DNA from: VFZS01 sp964353255
GTDB lineage: Bacteria; Acidobacteriota; Terriglobia; Bryobacterales; Bryobacteraceae
DNA length: 7,828 nucleotides
Assembly: GCA_964353255.1 (NCBI GenBank)
Contig: CAYGVJ010000192.1
Span: forward strand, 1-7,828
Direction: 5' to 3'
The notes under the pieces were generated by a model. That model saw nothing but the letters and a program-made list of their open reading frames with translations. It did no database searches and was not told the DNA's origin. A program made the translations under genes and the position numbers. Below are positions 5,849 through 7,828 of this stretch, in pieces; position 1 is the stretch's first letter, and each line of letters starts with the position of its first letter.

Positions 5849-5883
5849 CATGCTTCAGCTTGTCTCTGGCAAGCTAAAGCATG
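5849..5883. repeat. Interrupted 13-bp inverted repeat in the intergenic gap
   Basis: CATGCTT (5849-5855) pairs with AAGCATG (5877-5883) and AGCTTG (5857-5862) pairs with CAAGCT (5870-5875), separated by one C/A mismatch, with a seven-base loop TCTCTGG. No T run follows, so it is not an intrinsic terminator. It starts two bases after the enolase-superfamily stop and may be a dispersed REP-like element or a transcript-stabilising hairpin. Confidence 0.7.
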
Positions 5884-5912
5884 CCCCACTGGGTTATCCT
5901 GAAGGACTCGGC

Positions 5913-6617
5913 ATGCTGATGGAGATTCTGGCCGGGGCGAGCTGCGGCGCAGCCGGGCTGATGGCCTACGGTGTGCGCGGGCGGTCCGCACGGCTGTTCG
6001 GCGCCTCCGTGTGGCGCGGCCCGGACAGCCGGCCGTCGATCGCACTCACCTTCGATGATGGCCCCAGCGAGTCCACGCCCGCGCTGCTGGAGTTGCTGGA
6101 GCAGAACGGGGTGCGCGCCACATTCTTCCACTGCGGAGTCAACGTCCGGCGGCTGCCGGAGATCGCGCGGCAGGTTGCGGCGGCGGGGCATGAGATCGGC
6201 AATCACAGCCACACCCACCCGCGCTTCTGGTTCCGCTGGCGCCGGTTTTTCCAGGACGAGTTGGAGCGGGCGCAAGCTGCCATCCGGGAGACCACCGGGG
6301 TGGCGCCCCGGCTGTTCCGGGCGCCGGACGGGACGCGCTGGCCGGGCCTGGGGGCGGCCCAGGAAAGGCAGAAACTGCTGGGCGTGATGTGGACGGTGAT
6401 CGGGCGCGACTGGGCCTTGCCGGCGCAGCGGATCACCCGGCGCCTGCTCGGGGGCGCCCGCAACGGCGCCATCCTGTGCCTTCACGACGGCTGCCGAGTC
6501 GAGCCGCAGCCGGATGTCCGCCGGATGCTGGAAGCGGTGCGGCGCCTGCTCCCCGAGCTTCAGGCGCGAGGCTTTGGTTTCGAGACCGTCAGCGAGCTAC
6601 TATGTCCGAGGAACTGA
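5913..6617 (+). CDS. Polysaccharide deacetylase (NodB homology, CE4)
   Basis: This is a 234-residue carbohydrate esterase family 4 protein, expected to remove acetyl groups from N-acetylated glycans. Motifs appear in order: TFDDGPSE (46-53) with the catalytic and metal Asp pair, HEIGNHSHTHP (93-103) with metal ligands His98 and His102, RAPDGTRWPG (136-145), RDW (165-167) and LCLHDG (188-193). A short hydrophobic N-terminus (about 4-20) may be an anchor or weak signal, placing the enzyme at the membrane or outside. I chose the ATG at 5913 because GAAGGA lies six bases upstream; an ATG at 5919 is a weaker option. An in-frame ATG at 5850 would translate an intergenic palindrome and is unlikely. 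The 3' end overlaps the acyl carrier protein gene by 16 bases, implying coupled expression. Confidence 0.87.
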   Translation: MLMEILAGASCGAAGLMAYGVRGRSARLFGASVWRGPDSRPSIALTFDDGPSESTPALLELLEQNGVRATFFHCGVNVRRLPEIARQVAAAGHEIGNHSHTHPRFWFRWRRFFQDELERAQAAIRETTGVAPRLFRAPDGTRWPGLGAAQERQKLLGVMWTVIGRDWALPAQRITRRLLGGARNGAILCLHDGCRVEPQPDVRRMLEAVRRLLPELQARGFGFETVSELLCPRN

Positions 6618-6871
6618 CCCAGAGAGTGATATCCGTCATCGCGACTGCTCAGAAACTCCCGCTCGAGAGGATTACCATCGAGAGCACGTTCGAGGAGCTG
6701 GGCATAGATTCCCTGGATGGCGTCAATATCCTGTTTGCGCTGGAGAACGAGTTCAACATCAACATCCCGGACGACAAGGTGGAGGGCGTCCGCAGCGTGC
6801 GCCAGATGGTGGAGAGCCTGGAGAAGGTGGTTTCCGGCGAGGAGCCGCCGGCCGCGGCGGCGCAGACGTAG
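6602..6871 (+). CDS. Acyl carrier protein
   Basis: This small acidic four-helix carrier has 89 residues. The phosphopantetheine attachment site is Ser37 in ELGIDSLDGV (32-41), followed by the acidic recognition helix and NINIPDD (52-58). The Gly-Glu-Glu-Pro-Pro-Ala tail is slightly longer than in housekeeping AcpP (about 78 residues), and the gene lies with a polysaccharide deacetylase and a ketosynthase rather than with fabD/fabG. It is therefore probably a pathway-specific carrier. Its ATG is 16 bases inside the preceding gene and no clear Shine-Dalgarno is visible, so translation probably depends on coupling. The next gene starts three bases after its stop. Confidence 0.9.
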   Translation: MSEELTQRVISVIATAQKLPLERITIESTFEELGIDSLDGVNILFALENEFNINIPDDKVEGVRSVRQMVESLEKVVSGEEPPAAAAQT

Positions 6872-6874
6872 GCT

Positions 6875-7828
6875 ATGAGCGCGCGGCGGGTGGCCATCAC
6901 GGGCGTCGGGGTGATTTCGGCCCTGGGGCTGGACGCCCGTCAGTTCTGGCAGACGCTCGCCGCCGGACGATCTGGCATCGGGCTGATTCAGGCCGTGGAT
7001 CCCGGCTTGCTGCGGTTCTCCAACGGCGCCGAAGTGCGCGACTTCGATCCCGCCCGGCATTTCGAACCCAAGGAGCTGGATCTGCTGGATCGCTTCGCGC
7101 AACTGGGCATGGTGGCCGCGCGCGAGGCCGTCCGCGACGCGGCCCTGGAGTGGAGCGCGGCGTTGCGCGAGCGCACCGCCATCGTCACGGGGAACTGCAA
7201 TGGCGGGCAGACCACCGAGGACGAAGGGTTCGTGGATCTCTACCGCAAGAACCGCTCGCGCGTGAACCCCATGACCATCCCGCGCACCATGGGCAACGCC
7301 GCGGCCAGCCGCATCTCGGTGGAATTCGGCATTACGGGACCGAGCTACACCATCTCGACCGCCTGCGCCTCCTCGACGCACGCGCTGGGGCAGGCTTTCT
7401 GGCTGGTCCGGCACGGCCTGGCGGAGCTGGCCCTCACCGGCGGCAGCGAAGCTCCCTTCAGCCTGGGGAATTTGAAGGCCTGGGAGGCCATGCGGGTGGT
7501 GTCGCCGGACACGTGCCGGCCATTTTCGAAGGACCGCCGGGGCATGATCCTGGGCGAGGGAGCGGCCATGCTGGTGCTGGAGCCGCTGGAGGCGGCGCTG
7601 GCGCGCGGCGCTCACGTCTACGCCGAAATCGTCGGGTTCGGGATGTCCGCCGACGCCCACCACATCACGCAACCCTCGGTGGAGGGTCCGGCGCGGGCCA
7701 TGCGGGCGGCGCTGGAAGACGCCCGGATTCAACCCGACCAGGTGGGCTACATCAACGCCCACGGAACCGGGACGCTGGCCAATGATCCCACGGAAACCAA
7801 GGCCATCCGCCTGGTTTTTGGCGCCCAC
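6875..7828 (+). CDS. Beta-ketoacyl-ACP synthase (KAS II/FabF-like), 3' end outside window
   Basis: The frame stays open for 318 codons to the window edge. It is a condensing enzyme that extends an acyl chain on ACP with malonyl-ACP. Landmarks are the start RRVAITGVGVISALG (4-18), the nucleophile Cys164 in STACASSTHALG (161-172), GGSEAP (189-194), RPFSKDRRGMILGEGA (215-230) and the first catalytic His296 in NAHGTGT (294-300), followed by DPTETKA (304-310). The second catalytic His would lie beyond the edge. Because Cys164 is present it is a true ketosynthase, not a chain-length factor. It follows the ACP gene by three bases, so this ACP is its likely partner. General FabF, a NodE-like enzyme or an aryl-polyene/specialised lipid ketosynthase are all possible; context favours a specialised one. 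Confidence 0.9.
   Translation, partial: MSARRVAITGVGVISALGLDARQFWQTLAAGRSGIGLIQAVDPGLLRFSNGAEVRDFDPARHFEPKELDLLDRFAQLGMVAAREAVRDAALEWSAALRERTAIVTGNCNGGQTTEDEGFVDLYRKNRSRVNPMTIPRTMGNAAASRISVEFGITGPSYTISTACASSTHALGQAFWLVRHGLAELALTGGSEAPFSLGNLKAWEAMRVVSPDTCRPFSKDRRGMILGEGAAMLVLEPLEAALARGAHVYAEIVGFGMSADAHHITQPSVEGPARAMRAALEDARIQPDQVGYINAHGTGTLANDPTETKAIRLVFGAH

Noticed and set aside
5849..5883. Intrinsic terminator of the pta operon
   Set aside because: The stem is strong but it is followed by CCCCACTGGG, not a T tract.
6514..7785. Plus-strand frame of 423 codons, and a minus-strand frame from 7828 to 6560
   Set aside because: Both are low-complexity shadows of the ACP and ketosynthase genes, which have intact motifs in their own frames.

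Overview
The window is GC-rich and gene-dense, with three plus-strand gene groups separated by a minus-strand foreign-looking gene and palindrome-rich intergenic DNA. No rRNA or tRNA is present, so taxonomy is inference. The G+C content, tight overlapping genes, gene content and abundant hairpin-type dispersed repeats fit a soil Acidobacteriota genome (Bryobacterales/Solibacter type), but other GC-rich phyla cannot be excluded.

Layout: (1) 1-149 is the 3' end of an unrecognised gene, coupled to a pentaheme NrfA-type nitrite reductase gene (146-1297), followed by two GTAA-loop hairpins, the second terminator-like. (2) 1376-2200 on the minus strand encodes a DUF3800 protein with visibly lower G+C than its neighbours. 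Just beyond its 5' end, on the plus strand, lies a second, diverged copy of the NrfA C-terminal tail (2202-2240), so the DUF3800 gene sits between an intact nrfA and an nrfA remnant. (3) 2241-2663 has no credible gene and holds two clusters of perfect hairpins, then a sigma70-like promoter. (4) 2664-5846 is a compact operon: phosphate acetyltransferase, histone-deacetylase-family (AcuC-like) protein and an enolase-superfamily acid-sugar dehydratase-like protein. (5) After a 5849-5883 interrupted palindrome comes a NodB-type polysaccharide deacetylase, an acyl carrier protein and a beta-ketoacyl-ACP synthase that runs off the window end.

Function: NrfA would reduce nitrite to ammonium outside the cytoplasmic membrane. 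The Pta and deacetylase genes together touch acetyl-phosphate and lysine acetylation, a plausible but unproven link. The deacetylase-ACP-KAS run resembles in family content the rhizobial nodB/nodF/nodE set and suggests synthesis of a specialised acyl chain linked to an envelope glycan or lipid; this is inference. The most unusual observations are the duplicated NrfA tail flanking the DUF3800 gene and the modular hairpin arrays.
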